Shown: positions 10,128 through 19,814, counted from the stretch's first letter. The stretch: DNA of 64,000 bases from Brevibacillus sp. DP1.3A (GCF_013284245.2 NZ_CP085876.1:2525001-2589000); one strand, 5' to 3'. The notes: a model not told the origin generated them from the sequence alone. Made by a program: numbers and translations.

Positions 10128-11033
10128 ATGAAAAAGATCGCAGATGAACTCATGCAAGCAGGAATCGAAAAAGTGTGGACCGATGAACCCCTTGCTAATC
10201 ATACAACGTGGCGGATCGGGGGTCCTGCTGATTTGTTAATCCAACCCAAGGATAAAGCATCCTTGCAAAAAGCCTTGCAGATCATCCATCGTCATGAAAT
10301 TCCTTGGAGTGTAATCGGGCGCGGTTCAAACCTTCTGGTGAGGGACAGAGGGATACGTGGAGCCGTGCTTAAAGTGGCCGAGGGCTTGAGCCACTGTGAG
10401 TTCAAGGGCGAAGAGGTGTGTGTGGGTGCCGGATATTCCATGATCCGCCTGGCGGTGGAGACAGGCAAGATGGGATTAACAGGTATGGAGTTTGCAGGAG
10501 GGATTCCTGGTACGGTAGGCGGCGCCGTCTATATGAATGCGGGGGCACACGGATCTGATCTTTCACGTATTCTTATTGATGCCGAGATCCTTTTCGAAAA
10601 CGGCGAAAGTAAAGTGTTGAGTAACGAGGAACTGAGCTTTAGTTATCGGACTTCTCTTTTGCAAAAGCAAAAAGGGATCGTGCTAGAAGCCCGTTTTCAA
10701 TTGAGGATGGGCGACAGCAAAGAGATTGCGGCCACGCTCGCTGCCAATAAGGAACGAAGGCGCAATACGCAGCCACTGCAGATGCCGTGTGCCGGCAGTG
10801 TGTTCCGAAATCCGGTAAATGACCACGCAGGTCGCCTGATTGAGGCGGCGGGGTTGAAGGGCTATCAGGTCGGAGGAGCTCAGGTTTCAGAAAAACACTC
10901 CAACTTCATCGTGAATTGCGGAGGAGCAACGGCTGCCGACGTCCTCACCTTGATTGATCACGTTCGGAGGACCATTCTCGAGAAAAATGGGATTGACCTG
11001 CATCCGGAAGTCCTGGTGGTGGGCGAGGGGTAA
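10128..11033 (+). CDS. murB: UDP-N-acetylenolpyruvoylglucosamine reductase MurB
   Basis: FAD enzyme that reduces UDP-GlcNAc-enolpyruvate to UDP-MurNAc with NADPH. The FAD-binding PCMH fold shows NHTTWRIGGPAD and GRGSNLLVRD; the catalytic serine lies in CAGSVFRNP and the glutamate near HPEVLVVGE. This is a type II (Gram-positive) enzyme of 301 aa. The ATG at 10128 has the near-perfect ribosome binding site CAGGAGG. The in-frame ORF extends 30 codons upstream but that part looks non-coding. murA follows after 15 bp. Confidence 0.95.
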   Translation: MKKIADELMQAGIEKVWTDEPLANHTTWRIGGPADLLIQPKDKASLQKALQIIHRHEIPWSVIGRGSNLLVRDRGIRGAVLKVAEGLSHCEFKGEEVCVGAGYSMIRLAVETGKMGLTGMEFAGGIPGTVGGAVYMNAGAHGSDLSRILIDAEILFENGESKVLSNEELSFSYRTSLLQKQKGIVLEARFQLRMGDSKEIAATLAANKERRRNTQPLQMPCAGSVFRNPVNDHAGRLIEAAGLKGYQVGGAQVSEKHSNFIVNCGGATAADVLTLIDHVRRTILEKNGIDLHPEVLVVGEG

Positions 11034-11048
11034 CACGGAGGTGAAAGT

Positions 11049-12305
11049 TTGGAGACTTTTGCGATCGAAGGCGGAAGACCTCTGTCCGGTTCGCTTCGGA
11101 TCCAAGGTGCTAAGAACGCTGCTCTTCCCATTCTTGCCGCTGCTGTGCTCGCGGAAGGGCAATTCTATATCTATGACGTCCCCCATCTAAAAGACATTAA
11201 AGTCATGCTCGAAATCTTGACGTTGCTTGGGGCGAATACGAAGCATGAGGACGGATGTGTCGATCTGGATACAACATCTGTCTGTGTCCCGCAGGTGCCG
11301 GATGACTTAATGAGCCAAATGCGATCTTCGATTTTTTTGGCGGGACCACTCCTGGCACGTCTAGGTGAGGTCACGATTTCCAGGCCAGGTGGATGTGACA
11401 TTGGAGAGCGCAGGATTGACTTGCATTTAGCTGGATTGACTGCGCTAGGAGCCAAAATCGAAGAAAGTGAAGGCTACATTACATTTCGGGCCAAACAATT
11501 GCGTGGGTCCAATATCTTTCTTTCCTTCCCCAGTGTGGGCGCGACGGAAAATATCATGATGGCGGCTGTGCTGGCAAAAGGCACCACTCGAATTTGTAAT
11601 GCAGCACGAGAACCAGAAATCATCGACCTCCAAAATTTCCTGAATGCAATGGGGGCGCGGATCAGAGGGGCAGGCACCGATACGATTGAAATCAGTGGTG
11701 TACCTCGCTTGCGTTCCGTCAGTTACCGGATCATCCCGGACAGGATTGTGACAGGAACCTATATGCTGGCTGTCGGTATTTCACAGGGACATATCGAATT
11801 GACCAATACTCTGCCTGAACAATTGACGGCTTTGATTGAGGTCGCCCGTAGCTGCGGTGTTGAAATCAAGACCCGCCATGATATAATGGAAATCAAAAGC
11901 ACCTCCCGTCCACGTGCCTACGACCGGATCATCACCTCGCCATATCCTGGGTTTCCAACCGATTTGCAGGCGCAGCTGATGGTGTTTCTATCACAGGCTA
12001 GGGGAACGAGTGTCATCAAAGAGACCATTTTTGAAGGAAGATTCAAACATGTGAATGAATTGGCGCGAATGGGCGCCTCTATATACGTTGATCTTGGCTC
12101 CGCAATCATTCGGGGTGTCAACAAATTGACCGCTACGAATGTCGAAGCTACTGACCTTCGAGCAGGTGCTGCCTTAGTCCTCGCAGGGCTTGCTGCAGAA
12201 GGTATTACCACGGTGAACCAGATCCATCATATCGATCGCGGTTACGATCGGCTGGAAGAGCAGTTGCGTCAATTAGGAGCCGATATATCACGAGTATCGA
12301 TTTAA
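11049..12305 (+). CDS. murA: UDP-N-acetylglucosamine 1-carboxyvinyltransferase MurA
   Basis: First committed enzyme of peptidoglycan synthesis, transferring enolpyruvate from PEP to UDP-GlcNAc. The PEP- and fosfomycin-reactive residue is Cys116 in RPGGCDIGER, and the N-terminal KNAALPILAAAVL loop is intact. The Cys (not Asp) predicts fosfomycin sensitivity of this isozyme. A TTG start lies behind GGAGGTG. With murB directly upstream, both steps to UDP-MurNAc are co-encoded. A terminator-like hairpin follows. Gram-positives often carry a second copy elsewhere, so this may be MurAA or MurAB. Confidence 0.94.
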   Translation: METFAIEGGRPLSGSLRIQGAKNAALPILAAAVLAEGQFYIYDVPHLKDIKVMLEILTLLGANTKHEDGCVDLDTTSVCVPQVPDDLMSQMRSSIFLAGPLLARLGEVTISRPGGCDIGERRIDLHLAGLTALGAKIEESEGYITFRAKQLRGSNIFLSFPSVGATENIMMAAVLAKGTTRICNAAREPEIIDLQNFLNAMGARIRGAGTDTIEISGVPRLRSVSYRIIPDRIVTGTYMLAVGISQGHIELTNTLPEQLTALIEVARSCGVEIKTRHDIMEIKSTSRPRAYDRIITSPYPGFPTDLQAQLMVFLSQARGTSVIKETIFEGRFKHVNELARMGASIYVDLGSAIIRGVNKLTATNVEATDLRAGAALVLAGLAAEGITTVNQIHHIDRGYDRLEEQLRQLGADISRVSI

Positions 12306-12308
12306 CCG

Positions 12309-12353
12309 AGGGAGAGTGGGCGGCATAATGTTATGCCGCTTTCCCTGTTTTGT
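12309..12353 (+). terminator. Hairpin after murA
   Basis: A perfect GCGGCAT/ATGCCGC stem (about 12321-12340) lies inside an outer AGGG/CCCT pair and is followed by TGTTTTGTTT. It may separate the mur genes from divIB or act as a partial terminator. Confidence 0.6.
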
Positions 12354-12436
12354 TTAGTGACATTTATTCGAAAGACATCCAGTAATTTACTTTGCTCTGG
12401 GCAATGAGCCTAAAAAACATGAGGAAGGGTACGGCC

Positions 12437-13222
12437 ATGGCGGTATATGAGGAACGCATTCCGCAAGTCAAGCAACAACGCCCCAGAAGAAGGGGCAACC
12501 GCAAGCTGGTCATTCTACTGGTATTGTTTTTTCTTACCATTCTCATCATCGTTTTTATCCGTTCCCCTTACAGTAAGGTGCAAGAGATTCGAGTGATTGG
12601 TAATGATATTTATACGACGGAGCAAATCATTACACAATCTGGCTTAATCAAGGACATGCAGTTTCTAAACGTATGGGAGAACAGTGTACGAAATAACTTG
12701 AAACCACTAGAGGCCATTAAGGATGTGACGGTGAGCCGCTCTTTCCCTGGATTGATCACGCTACATATAACTGAACAAAAGCGCGTCGCTTTTTGGAGTG
12801 TGCAGGACGGAAGCCGCTATGCTTTACTGGACAATGGCTATGTGCTCAAACAGGTTAATTTCGCCAAGCGCGTAGTGGACAGGCCATTGATTAGCTCGTG
12901 GGCCTCACCTGAGCTCCTTCCCCATCTCGCGAAGTCGCTATCGAAATTATCGCCAGATGTACTCGCGGAGATTTCGGATATTACACTGACGCCAACGGTT
13001 TACGACAAGCAGCGCGTCACGCTGTACATGCGAGACGGGAATGAAGTAAGAAGCGTTATCTACAAGCTGGACAAGATGATGAACTGGTATCCGACGATCG
13101 TGAAAGAATTGCCGCCAGATACAAAAGGGGTGCTCTCTTTGTTTGAGCAGCCATGGTTTATTCCGTACGGGGCTCAAGGGGCTATTTCTATTCAGGAAGG
13201 GCAAGAGCAACCACAGCAGTAA
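12437..13222 (+). CDS. divIB: Cell-division protein DivIB/FtsQ
   Basis: Bitopic membrane protein of the divisome that stabilises the DivIC-FtsL complex at the septum. It has a basic cytoplasmic tail (residues 1-25, PRRRGNRK), one membrane helix (about 26-48), then an extracytoplasmic POTRA domain starting KVQEIRVIGNDIYTTEQ and a FtsQ/DivIB beta domain. The ATG at 12437 behind AGGAAGGG gives 261 aa, the usual size. Upstream in-frame starts would add up to 15 residues and cannot be excluded. Confidence 0.88.
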   Translation: MAVYEERIPQVKQQRPRRRGNRKLVILLVLFFLTILIIVFIRSPYSKVQEIRVIGNDIYTTEQIITQSGLIKDMQFLNVWENSVRNNLKPLEAIKDVTVSRSFPGLITLHITEQKRVAFWSVQDGSRYALLDNGYVLKQVNFAKRVVDRPLISSWASPELLPHLAKSLSKLSPDVLAEISDITLTPTVYDKQRVTLYMRDGNEVRSVIYKLDKMMNWYPTIVKELPPDTKGVLSLFEQPWFIPYGAQGAISIQEGQEQPQQ

Positions 13223-13244
13223 ATGAAAAAGGGGAAAGTTGACA

Positions 13245-13955
13245 ATGAGTCGTCGTCGCAAATTTCATTTGTATTTAACCATCGTGACGTTTTCTACCGG
13301 CTTTCTAGTGGCCACTTCCTTCGAAACGAACAAGCTTACGCGCAAAGAACGGCTGAATGATCAGCTGTTCCAACAGGAAACGCAATTGAATGACCGAATT
13401 TTGGCTGAGAAGGAGCAAAATCAGCATCTGGAAAATCAACTGCTCGATTTGCAGCGTCAGGTGGGAAAAGTGGAAGAAGCGATGGCGGAGCGTAAATCGG
13501 AGGCTGCCGAGACACTCAGTCAACTGGATGCAGCGCGGATGCTGGCAGGGGTAGTCGCTGTCCAAGGGCCGGGTATCGTCATAACGATGCAGGATAGCCA
13601 GAATGCAGCGAACAGCGCAGACATCGCGAACTACATCGTACATGAGCAGGATGTCCGCCTGGTCGTCAATGAACTGCGTGCAGCAGGAGCAGAGGCGATC
13701 AGCATTAACGGACAGCGAGTGGTGAGTAATTCCGAGATCCGTTGCATTGGACCAACGATCATTGTAAACGGCATCAAGTCGGCCGCTCCATTCGTAGTAA
13801 CAGCGATCGGAAATCCCGACACACTAGACAGTGCGTTGAACTTGCCGGGAGGCGTTTTGCACTCCTTGCAAGATTTTGTCCAAATAAGCGTAGCCAAAAA
13901 AGAGCGGGTCGAGCTGCCTGCCTTTGTTGGTGACACGAAAACGAAACACTCCTAA
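13245..13955 (+). CDS. ylxW: DUF881 family membrane protein, YlxW-like
   Basis: A protein of unknown biochemical function encoded between divIB and ftsA in many Firmicutes. One N-terminal membrane helix (about residues 8-25) is followed by a coiled coil rich in Q, E and L (residues about 35-95, with LNDRILAEKEQ) and then a DUF881 domain with the GPGIVITMQD and NELRAAGAEAISINGQR signatures. The start at 13245 follows AAGGGGAAAG; a TTG two codons earlier is also possible. The next gene is a second DUF881 protein. Confidence 0.83.
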   Translation: MSRRRKFHLYLTIVTFSTGFLVATSFETNKLTRKERLNDQLFQQETQLNDRILAEKEQNQHLENQLLDLQRQVGKVEEAMAERKSEAAETLSQLDAARMLAGVVAVQGPGIVITMQDSQNAANSADIANYIVHEQDVRLVVNELRAAGAEAISINGQRVVSNSEIRCIGPTIIVNGIKSAAPFVVTAIGNPDTLDSALNLPGGVLHSLQDFVQISVAKKERVELPAFVGDTKTKHS

Positions 13956-13975
13956 ATAAAAGGATGCGTTTACCT

Positions 13976-14722
13976 ATGTTACAAAAAAGCCGTAAAATCA
14001 CATTTATTCTTGCCATTATTAGTGCTATCATAGGTGTGATGTTGACTGTGCAATTACGAAGCAGTCTTCATCCTATTCATAAAGAGTCTCGCAGCATCGC
14101 GGAACTTCGGACCACGTTGCAAAAAGAACTGGAGAAACACAAAAACCTGCTCGCAGACATTTCAAAGTATAATCAGCTGTACTACCAATACGAAACCTCA
14201 CTCAGTGAAGATGAAAGTATCTCCGTTATGAAAGAGGAGTTGGCACGGACTCGCCGAATGGCTGGTATGGTAGGGATGGAGGGAGAAGGCATCGTTATTG
14301 ATGTTGTCGATGCCCATACGCCTGAAGAACCAGCTATGGATGAACATATGCCTGTGCCAGTTGTAGGAGACTATACGATTGACGATGAAGATTTGCGCTG
14401 GTTGGTAAATATCCTGTTTGCAAACGGAGCACAAGGTGTTTCCATTAATGGTCATCGACTGATTGCTACCACTGCGATCCGCAATGTGGGAGACGTCATC
14501 CAAATCGATACCAGGACGATCAGGGCTCCGTATGAGATAAAAGCATTGGGGGAACCTGAAGTATTGTTGTCCGCATTGAAGCTGGAGGGCGTAGAAGAGA
14601 ACTTTCAGCTGGCGAATAAGAAGGTGCTGGCCGAAAAACGGGACAAGCTGATGATCTCAGCGAATAACGAAACGCGTGTCATTCAATTTATGAAACCTGT
14701 GAAAGAAAAAGGAGATTCGTAA
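13976..14722 (+). CDS. ylxX: DUF881 family membrane protein, YlxX-like
   Basis: A second DUF881 protein in tandem with the previous gene, with the same layout: N-terminal membrane helix (ITFILAIISAIIGVML), a coiled-coil stretch (LQKELEKHKNLL), then the domain with GEGIVIDVVD and NILFANGAQGVSING. A 15-residue insert (HTPEEPAMDEHMPVP) splits the domain's first strand region. The ATG at 13976 is 9-12 bases after AAAGGA; the ATG at 13964 would sit on top of that ribosome binding site. Function unknown; the position argues for a link to division or envelope. Confidence 0.8.
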   Translation: MLQKSRKITFILAIISAIIGVMLTVQLRSSLHPIHKESRSIAELRTTLQKELEKHKNLLADISKYNQLYYQYETSLSEDESISVMKEELARTRRMAGMVGMEGEGIVIDVVDAHTPEEPAMDEHMPVPVVGDYTIDDEDLRWLVNILFANGAQGVSINGHRLIATTAIRNVGDVIQIDTRTIRAPYEIKALGEPEVLLSALKLEGVEENFQLANKKVLAEKRDKLMISANNETRVIQFMKPVKEKGDS

Positions 14723-14724
14723 CC

Positions 14725-15072
14725 ATGTGGCTCCCGCTTATCGGACTGATTGTCGGTCTTGTTGTCGGCTTCCTGCTGGATTGGCGTGTGCCCCAGGAGT
14801 ATAGCAGCTATCTATCAATAGCCCTCTTGGCTGGATTGGATACGATCTTTGGGGGGATTCGTTCGTTTTTAGAACGTACTTTTAACGTTCGTATTTTCAT
14901 GTCTGGATTCTTTTTCAACACACTTTTTGCAGCAGGCTTGGCCTTCATCGGAGGGTTCTTGGGGATTGATCTGTATTTGGCTGCGATCGTGGCTTTCGGG
15001 GTCCGCTTGTTCAACAATCTCGCTGTCATTAGGAGAATTGTTCTATCCAAATGGATCAATCAGCAAGAATAA
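14725..15072 (+). CDS. sbp: Small basic protein Sbp (DUF1290)
   Basis: Hydrophobic 115-aa protein with three or four predicted membrane helices (residues about 2-16, 27-46, 53-75, 80-100), of the small basic protein family encoded just before ftsA in many Gram-positives. Known orthologues are of unconfirmed function. A clear ribosome binding site AAGGAG precedes the ATG, and the gene follows ylxX by 2 bp, so the two are translated together. Confidence 0.88.
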   Translation: MWLPLIGLIVGLVVGFLLDWRVPQEYSSYLSIALLAGLDTIFGGIRSFLERTFNVRIFMSGFFFNTLFAAGLAFIGGFLGIDLYLAAIVAFGVRLFNNLAVIRRIVLSKWINQQE

Positions 15073-15125
15073 CGCGAAGAAAAATGGGAAGATGGTCATT
15101 TTTTTACAAAAAATCAATAAGAAAA

Positions 15126-15152
15126 AAAGGGAATGGTTGTCCTGTGTGGAAT
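15126..15152 (+). promoter_or_regulatory. Sigma-H-type promoter upstream of ftsA
   Basis: AAAGGGAAT (15126-15134) matches the sigma-H -35 RnAGGAWWW at 8 of 9 positions. After an 11-bp spacer, GTGGAAT (15146-15152) fully matches the -10 RnnGAAT. In Bacillus, one ftsAZ promoter is sigma-H dependent and drives FtsZ accumulation at sporulation onset. The rest of the 142-bp gap shows nothing else clear. Confidence 0.6.
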
Positions 15153-15214
15153 AATTTATGCAGGTGTTCTCACTTTAGCAAGAAAAAAGACGTAGCAGGG
15201 GAGGTGTCACAGGT

Positions 15215-16468
15215 TTGGTAAGCAATGAATTCATCGTCAGCCTAGACATTGGAACATCCAAAGTACGCGTCATGATCGGCGAGATCAACAACGGTTCCAT
15301 CAACATCATCGGCGTCGGACAATCACACTCAGAAGGTATCAAGAAGGGCGTGATTGTAGACATCGACCAAACCGTGCATGCCATCCGAGAAGCAGTTGAT
15401 CATGCCGAGCGCATGGTTGGCGTTTCAATCGAAGAAGTGTATGTGGGGATCACTGGAAACCATATCGATCTGCATGAAACCCAAGGGGTTGTCGCTGTAT
15501 CCAGCGAAGACCGTGAGATACGAGAAGAAGATATTCAACGCGTAATTCAGGCAGCGAAGGTTGTGGCTATTCCTCCAGACCGTGAAATCATCGAGGTAGT
15601 CCCAAAGGAGTACATCGTTGATGGACAAGGGAGCATTAAGGACCCACGTGGGATGATTGGTGTCCGACTGGAAATGGAAGGGACCATTGTGACCGGATTG
15701 AAAACGGTCGTACATAACATCGTTCGCTGTGCTCAACGAACCAATCTGCGTGTAGCTGGAATATTCTTGCAACCGCTTGCGGCTAGCACTGTTGCTCTAT
15801 CCAAAGATGACAAAAATATGGGTGTCGTTCTTGTCGACATCGGTGCGGGTTCTACCACGATCGGTGTATTCGAGCAGGGGAAACTGGCAGCGACCACCGT
15901 GATCGGCATCGGTGGCGACCACATTACGAGCGATATCTCACTGGGACTGCGCACGCATACAGATGTGGCAGATCGTGTGAAAACCAAGAACGGCTGTGCC
16001 CTTATTGACGAAGCATCCGAAGATGTGAAGTTCAAGGTGAACCGGATTGGCAGCGAAGTCGAGAAGCAATTTACGCAAGTGGATTTGGCCAATATTATCG
16101 AGCCGCGCGCTGCGGAAATATTCCAATTAGTCGAGGATGCTGTATACAAATTAGGCTACCGCGACGAAATTGCAGGTGGCTATGTTCTTACGGGTGGTAC
16201 CGTAGCCATGCCGGGCATGTTGGAATTGGCAAAAGAAGAATTGGACGCACCTGTTCGAATTGCGATTCCTGATTACATCGGAGTGCGAGATCCTGCCTAC
16301 ACCACTGGGGTAGGTTTGATTCAATATGCCTTGCAGTTGATGGAGCGCCGCAGCATTCGCGTGACCCCCTCATTCAAGGGCACTCAGAAGCAAACCGTCT
16401 CGTCTAAGCCAAAAGAAGGCGGCGGTTTGATGGAAAAAGTAAAAAACTGGTTTAGCGAATTTATTTAA
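15215..16468 (+). CDS. ftsA: Cell-division actin-like protein FtsA
   Basis: Actin/Hsp70-fold ATPase that tethers FtsZ to the membrane and starts divisome assembly. The nucleotide-binding phosphate-1 motif LDIGTSKVRVMIG is at the N-terminus, the SHS2-like 1C domain follows, and phosphate-2 is VDIGAGSTTIGVF. The C-terminus ends MEKVKNWFSEFI, an amphipathic membrane-targeting helix joined by a short linker. A TTG start sits behind GGGGAGGTG. Length 417 aa, slightly shorter than Bacillus FtsA. ftsZ follows after 125 bp. Confidence 0.96.
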   Translation: MVSNEFIVSLDIGTSKVRVMIGEINNGSINIIGVGQSHSEGIKKGVIVDIDQTVHAIREAVDHAERMVGVSIEEVYVGITGNHIDLHETQGVVAVSSEDREIREEDIQRVIQAAKVVAIPPDREIIEVVPKEYIVDGQGSIKDPRGMIGVRLEMEGTIVTGLKTVVHNIVRCAQRTNLRVAGIFLQPLAASTVALSKDDKNMGVVLVDIGAGSTTIGVFEQGKLAATTVIGIGGDHITSDISLGLRTHTDVADRVKTKNGCALIDEASEDVKFKVNRIGSEVEKQFTQVDLANIIEPRAAEIFQLVEDAVYKLGYRDEIAGGYVLTGGTVAMPGMLELAKEELDAPVRIAIPDYIGVRDPAYTTGVGLIQYALQLMERRSIRVTPSFKGTQKQTVSSKPKEGGGLMEKVKNWFSEFI

Positions 16469-16593
16469 TGAAGTTCGCTTACCAAGCTTAACTACAATGA
16501 CGAAGATGAGGATCGATTCGTTCCATTGTGTTTAGTTGACAGGCTTCTGTAGCCACGAAGTTTTCTTATGTTGAATTGGGGAGGACTAGCAAT

Positions 16594-17742
16594 ATGCTGG
16601 AATTTGATATGGACTTGGAATCCTTTGCACGAATTAAAGTCATTGGTTGCGGGGGCGGAGGTAGTAACGCAGTAAACCGCATGATCGCAGGTGGAGTAAA
16701 GGGTGTAGAATTCATCACCTTGAACACTGACGCGCAAGCACTTCAGCTCTCTAGTGCAGATATCAAGCTGCAAATCGGGGAAAAGCTGACACGTGGACTT
16801 GGAGCAGGTGCGAATCCTGAGATCGGTAAAAAAGCGGCGGAAGAAAGCCGTGATTTGATTGAAAACGCTCTGCGTGGAGCTGACATGGTATTCGTAACTG
16901 CCGGTATGGGTGGTGGTACGGGTACAGGTGCAGCACCTGTTGTTGCAGAGATCGCCAAAGAAATGGGTGCTCTTACAGTTGGTGTTGTAACCCGTCCATT
17001 CTCCTTCGAGGGTCGTAGACGTTCCCAGCACGGTGAGATCGGTATCGCTGCTCTGAAAGAAAAAGTAGACACACTGATCGTGATTCCTAACGACCGTCTG
17101 CTGGAAATCGTTGATAAAAATACGCCAATGCTCGAAGCGTTCCGCGAAGTTGACAACGTACTGCGACAAGGTGTTCAAGGTATTTCCGATCTGATTGCGG
17201 TACCTGGATTGATCAACTTGGACTTCGCTGACGTGAAGACGATCATGACTGAGCGCGGTTCTGCTCTCATGGGAATCGGTGTAAGCAGCGGCGAAAATCG
17301 TGCGGCTGAAGCAGCTCGGCGCGCTATTTCCAGCCCACTGCTCGAGACTGCGATTGATGGTGCACGCGGTGTTCTCATGAACATCACAGGCGGTACGAAC
17401 CTGAGCTTGTATGAAGTAAACGAAGCAGCTGACATCGTATCTTCTGCATCGGACCCAGATGTAAACATGATTTTCGGTGCGGTAATTAACGAGGATCTGA
17501 AAAATGAATTGGTAGTGACCGTGATTGCTACAGGCTTCGAGCATAGTCAACGCGCGGTGGAGGCTCCTCGCCGTCAACAACAGCCGATCAACACGCCTGG
17601 CAATCGTCCGACACCAGTTTCCAATACGAATAACAGCCGCGCGAAGGAAGAAGAGGAAGACAAGTCCTTCTTCTCCATGGGCAACCTGGATAATCTGGAT
17701 ATTCCAGCATTCCTGCGCAATCGCCGCCGCAACAAAAACTAA
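16594..17742 (+). CDS. ftsZ: Cell-division tubulin homologue FtsZ
   Basis: GTPase that polymerises into the Z ring. The N-terminal GTP-binding domain includes [13 protein letters not shown] and the tubulin signature [10 protein letters not shown] near residues 105-114; the T7 synergy loop is [10 protein letters not shown]. After a variable linker (about 320-360, rich in Q, P, N), the conserved C-terminal peptide [12 protein letters not shown] binds FtsA and SepF, the latter encoded downstream. The ATG at 16594 behind GGGGAGGA gives 382 aa. A strong terminator follows. Confidence 0.97.
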   Translation: MLEFDMDLESFARIKVIGCGGGGSNAVNRMIAGGVKGVEFITLNTDAQALQLSSADIKLQIGEKLTRGLGAGANPEIGKKAAEESRDLIENALRGADMVFVTAGMGGGTGTGAAPVVAEIAKEMGALTVGVVTRPFSFEGRRRSQHGEIGIAALKEKVDTLIVIPNDRLLEIVDKNTPMLEAFREVDNVLRQGVQGISDLIAVPGLINLDFADVKTIMTERGSALMGIGVSSGENRAAEAARRAISSPLLETAIDGARGVLMNITGGTNLSLYEVNEAADIVSSASDPDVNMIFGAVINEDLKNELVVTVIATGFEHSQRAVEAPRRQQQPINTPGNRPTPVSNTNNSRAKEEEEDKSFFSMGNLDNLDIPAFLRNRRRNKN

Positions 17743-17760
17743 AGCAATAAATGACTGTCA

Positions 17761-17799
17761 AAAGCCTTGTTCCCGTCAGTGGGGACAAGGCTTTTTTTC
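17761..17799 (+). terminator. Rho-independent terminator after ftsZ
   Basis: AAAGCCTTGT pairs with ACAAGGCTTT, with a G/C-rich upper stem and a TTTTTTT run. It closes the division operon before the sporulation sigma genes. Confidence 0.9.
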
Positions 17800-17852
17800 G
17801 TTGATTGGATGAAAAATGTTAGACAAAAAAACCAAAAAAACACCGTCAAGAA

Positions 17853-17885
17853 TTGACAGACTTTACATACACATTGATATATACT
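17853..17885 (+). promoter_or_regulatory. spoIIGA promoter with unusually long spacer
   Basis: A consensus TTGACA (17853-17858) and TATACT (17880-17885) are 21 bp apart instead of about 17. The Bacillus subtilis spoIIG promoter is known for a long (22 bp) spacer that needs Spo0A-P bound at the -35 to fire. I see only weak 0A-box-like sequence around 17844-17858, so Spo0A control is inferred. Confidence 0.55.
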
Positions 17886-17977
17886 GCTTTTACTGATAGA
17901 AGTCGTCCTACTATTTACCATTTTTGCTAGGACACATGCTTGCTGCCAAGTCGGTTAAAAGATGAGGGGGAAAGCAA

Positions 17978-18940
17978 GTGGTTGTGTATCTTGATATCAT
18001 TCTACTCCTGAATGTGGCTATTGATACCTTGTTACTCTGGTTTACTGCTTATTTTCGCAAAGAGCGCATGGTGTGGTGGAGAATGATACTTGCCTCTGTG
18101 TTTGGCTCCGCGTATCTGGTCTTTTTCTTTTTCCCTGTGTTTTCTCCGATGTATCAATGGTGGGTCAAACTGCTCTTTTCTGTCATCATGCTGTGGATTG
18201 CTTTTGGGAACAGGAGGTTGTTGTCCTTTGCGCAAAACTTGATCATTTTTTACTTTGTCGCATTTGTGTTCGGAGGGGGAGTGCTTGGGCTACAGTATTT
18301 TTTGGCACCGCAGAGTGAAATTGTGAATGGACTGGTTGTCACGCATAATGATGGGTTTGGCGTTGGGTTCAAGCCAACCCTGGGGATCGTCCTGATCGGT
18401 TTTATCCTGATCTTTTTCCTCGGGAAAAAGAGCTACCGCGCAATCCAGGAGCCGAGAAGAATCGAAACCTTTCTCGTCGATGTCGTCGTTACGTTGGCAG
18501 GGGAAAAAGTCATTTGCCGTGGACTTGTGGATACAGGAAACCAGCTCCACGAGCCGATTACACGCATACCCGTCATGATTATGGAGAATCGCATGTTCGC
18601 ACATTTGCTTCCGCCGTCGCTTCTCCGACAAGCCGATGAAAACGGTGGAGTGTGGGAGAAGCTGGACGGATCTTGGGACCAGCTGCCGCTGGAATGGCAG
18701 TCTCGGGTACGTTTGATCCCGTATCGCAGCGTGTCAAGAGGTATGGATTTTTTGCTCGCGATCAAACCAGACCATGTGATGGTTGTGCAAGACGGGATTC
18801 GTTTTGAAACAGAAAGGGTGTTAATCGGACTTAACCCGATCCCATTGGCCGCTGACGGCAAGTATCAGGCCATCGTGCACCCAGCCATGATGGAATCTTA
18901 TACAGAGGAATCAACCTTTATTCTCAAACAGGAGGGCTAA
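17978..18940 (+). CDS. spoIIGA: Sporulation sigma-E factor-processing peptidase SpoIIGA
   Basis: Membrane-embedded aspartic protease that removes the pro-sequence of sigma-E in the mother cell after the forespore signal SpoIIR. Five hydrophobic segments fill residues 1-150, followed by a cytoplasmic pepsin-like domain whose catalytic aspartate is Asp185 in [12 protein letters not shown]. The GTG start lies behind GATGAGGGGG. Length is 320 aa, about ten longer than in Bacillus. Its substrate gene sigE starts 2 bp after the stop. Confidence 0.95.
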   Translation: MVVYLDIILLLNVAIDTLLLWFTAYFRKERMVWWRMILASVFGSAYLVFFFFPVFSPMYQWWVKLLFSVIMLWIAFGNRRLLSFAQNLIIFYFVAFVFGGGVLGLQYFLAPQSEIVNGLVVTHNDGFGVGFKPTLGIVLIGFILIFFLGKKSYRAIQEPRRIETFLVDVVVTLAGEKVICRGLVDTGNQLHEPITRIPVMIMENRMFAHLLPPSLLRQADENGGVWEKLDGSWDQLPLEWQSRVRLIPYRSVSRGMDFLLAIKPDHVMVVQDGIRFETERVLIGLNPIPLAADGKYQAIVHPAMMESYTEESTFILKQEG

Positions 18941-18942
18941 TC

Positions 18943-19665
18943 ATGTATGTAAAACTTCGCCTACAACTCCAATTGACCTGGTACCGAATCTTGCTCTGGC
19001 TTGGTGTACGCGCCGAAGAAGTCTATTATATTGGCGGGAGTGAAGCATTGCCTCCACCGTTGACCAGAGAAGAAGAGGAGCTGCTGCTCGGACGACTGCC
19101 TTCTGGTGATCCGGCTGTCCGCGGTATGCTAATTGAACGCAATCTTCGTCTGGTCGTATACATCGCCCGCAAGTTTGAGAATACGGGAATTAATATTGAG
19201 GACTTGGTCAGCATTGGCACCATTGGCTTGATTAAGGCAGTGAACACCTTTGATCCAGACAAGAACATCAAGCTGGCAACGTATGCATCTCGTTGTATCG
19301 AAAACGAAATCCTCATGTATCTTCGCCGCAATAATAAAATTCGTTCAGAGGTATCTTTTGATGAACCGCTTAACATTGATTGGGATGGCAATGAGCTGTT
19401 GCTCTCAGATGTTTTGGGTACGGAGAATGACACGATCTATAAAAACATCGAGGACCAAGTGGATCGAAAGCTTCTGAAAAAAGCACTGGATAAGCTATCT
19501 GACCGCGAGAGAATTATCATGGAGCTGCGCTTCGGCTTAGCGGGAGAAGAGGAAAAGACACAGAAGGATGTAGCGGATTTGTTGGGTATCTCACAGTCGT
19601 ATATTTCGCGTTTGGAAAAGCGAATTATAAAACGGTTACGAAAAGAATTCAACAAGATGGTCTAA
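18943..19665 (+). CDS. sigE: RNA polymerase sigma-E factor precursor
   Basis: Mother-cell sigma factor made as inactive, membrane-associated pro-sigma-E. The first ~27 residues, hydrophobic and basic ([18 protein letters not shown]), are the pro-sequence; SpoIIGA cleavage is expected just before [12 protein letters not shown]. Region 2 contains [16 protein letters not shown] and the -10 recognition helix; region 4 ends with [11 protein letters not shown]. Length 240 aa versus 239 in Bacillus. It is translated with spoIIGA. Confidence 0.97.
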   Translation: MYVKLRLQLQLTWYRILLWLGVRAEEVYYIGGSEALPPPLTREEEELLLGRLPSGDPAVRGMLIERNLRLVVYIARKFENTGINIEDLVSIGTIGLIKAVNTFDPDKNIKLATYASRCIENEILMYLRRNNKIRSEVSFDEPLNIDWDGNELLLSDVLGTENDTIYKNIEDQVDRKLLKKALDKLSDRERIIMELRFGLAGEEEKTQKDVADLLGISQSYISRLEKRIIKRLRKEFNKMV

Positions 19666-19666
19666 C

Positions 19667-19695
19667 GCATATTTTCCCAGCTTGGGGGGATACTG
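19667..19695 (+). promoter_or_regulatory. Possible forespore promoter before sigG
   Basis: GCATA (19667-19671) and GATACTG (19689-19695), 17 bp apart, resemble the sigma-F/G pattern GYATR and CATWMTA (five of seven positions in the -10). A GGTGG/CCACC hairpin (about 19715-19730) lies in the leader; a translation-limiting leader hairpin has been described for Bacillus sigG. Tentative. Confidence 0.35.
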
Positions 19696-19814
19696 TTCCT
19701 AAACCGAAACAGATGGTGGTTTTTGCCACCTTCTTGGTCGGCTACGCGTCAGTTACGCGGCCTTTCAAGACAACCGGGTTAGGGACTTTTTTCTTGCTTC
19801 GAGGAGGGAAAGAC

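Noticed and set aside
16492..17580. Antisense open frame of 362 codons over ftsZ
   Set aside because: It mirrors the strongly conserved ftsZ frame and has no start signal.
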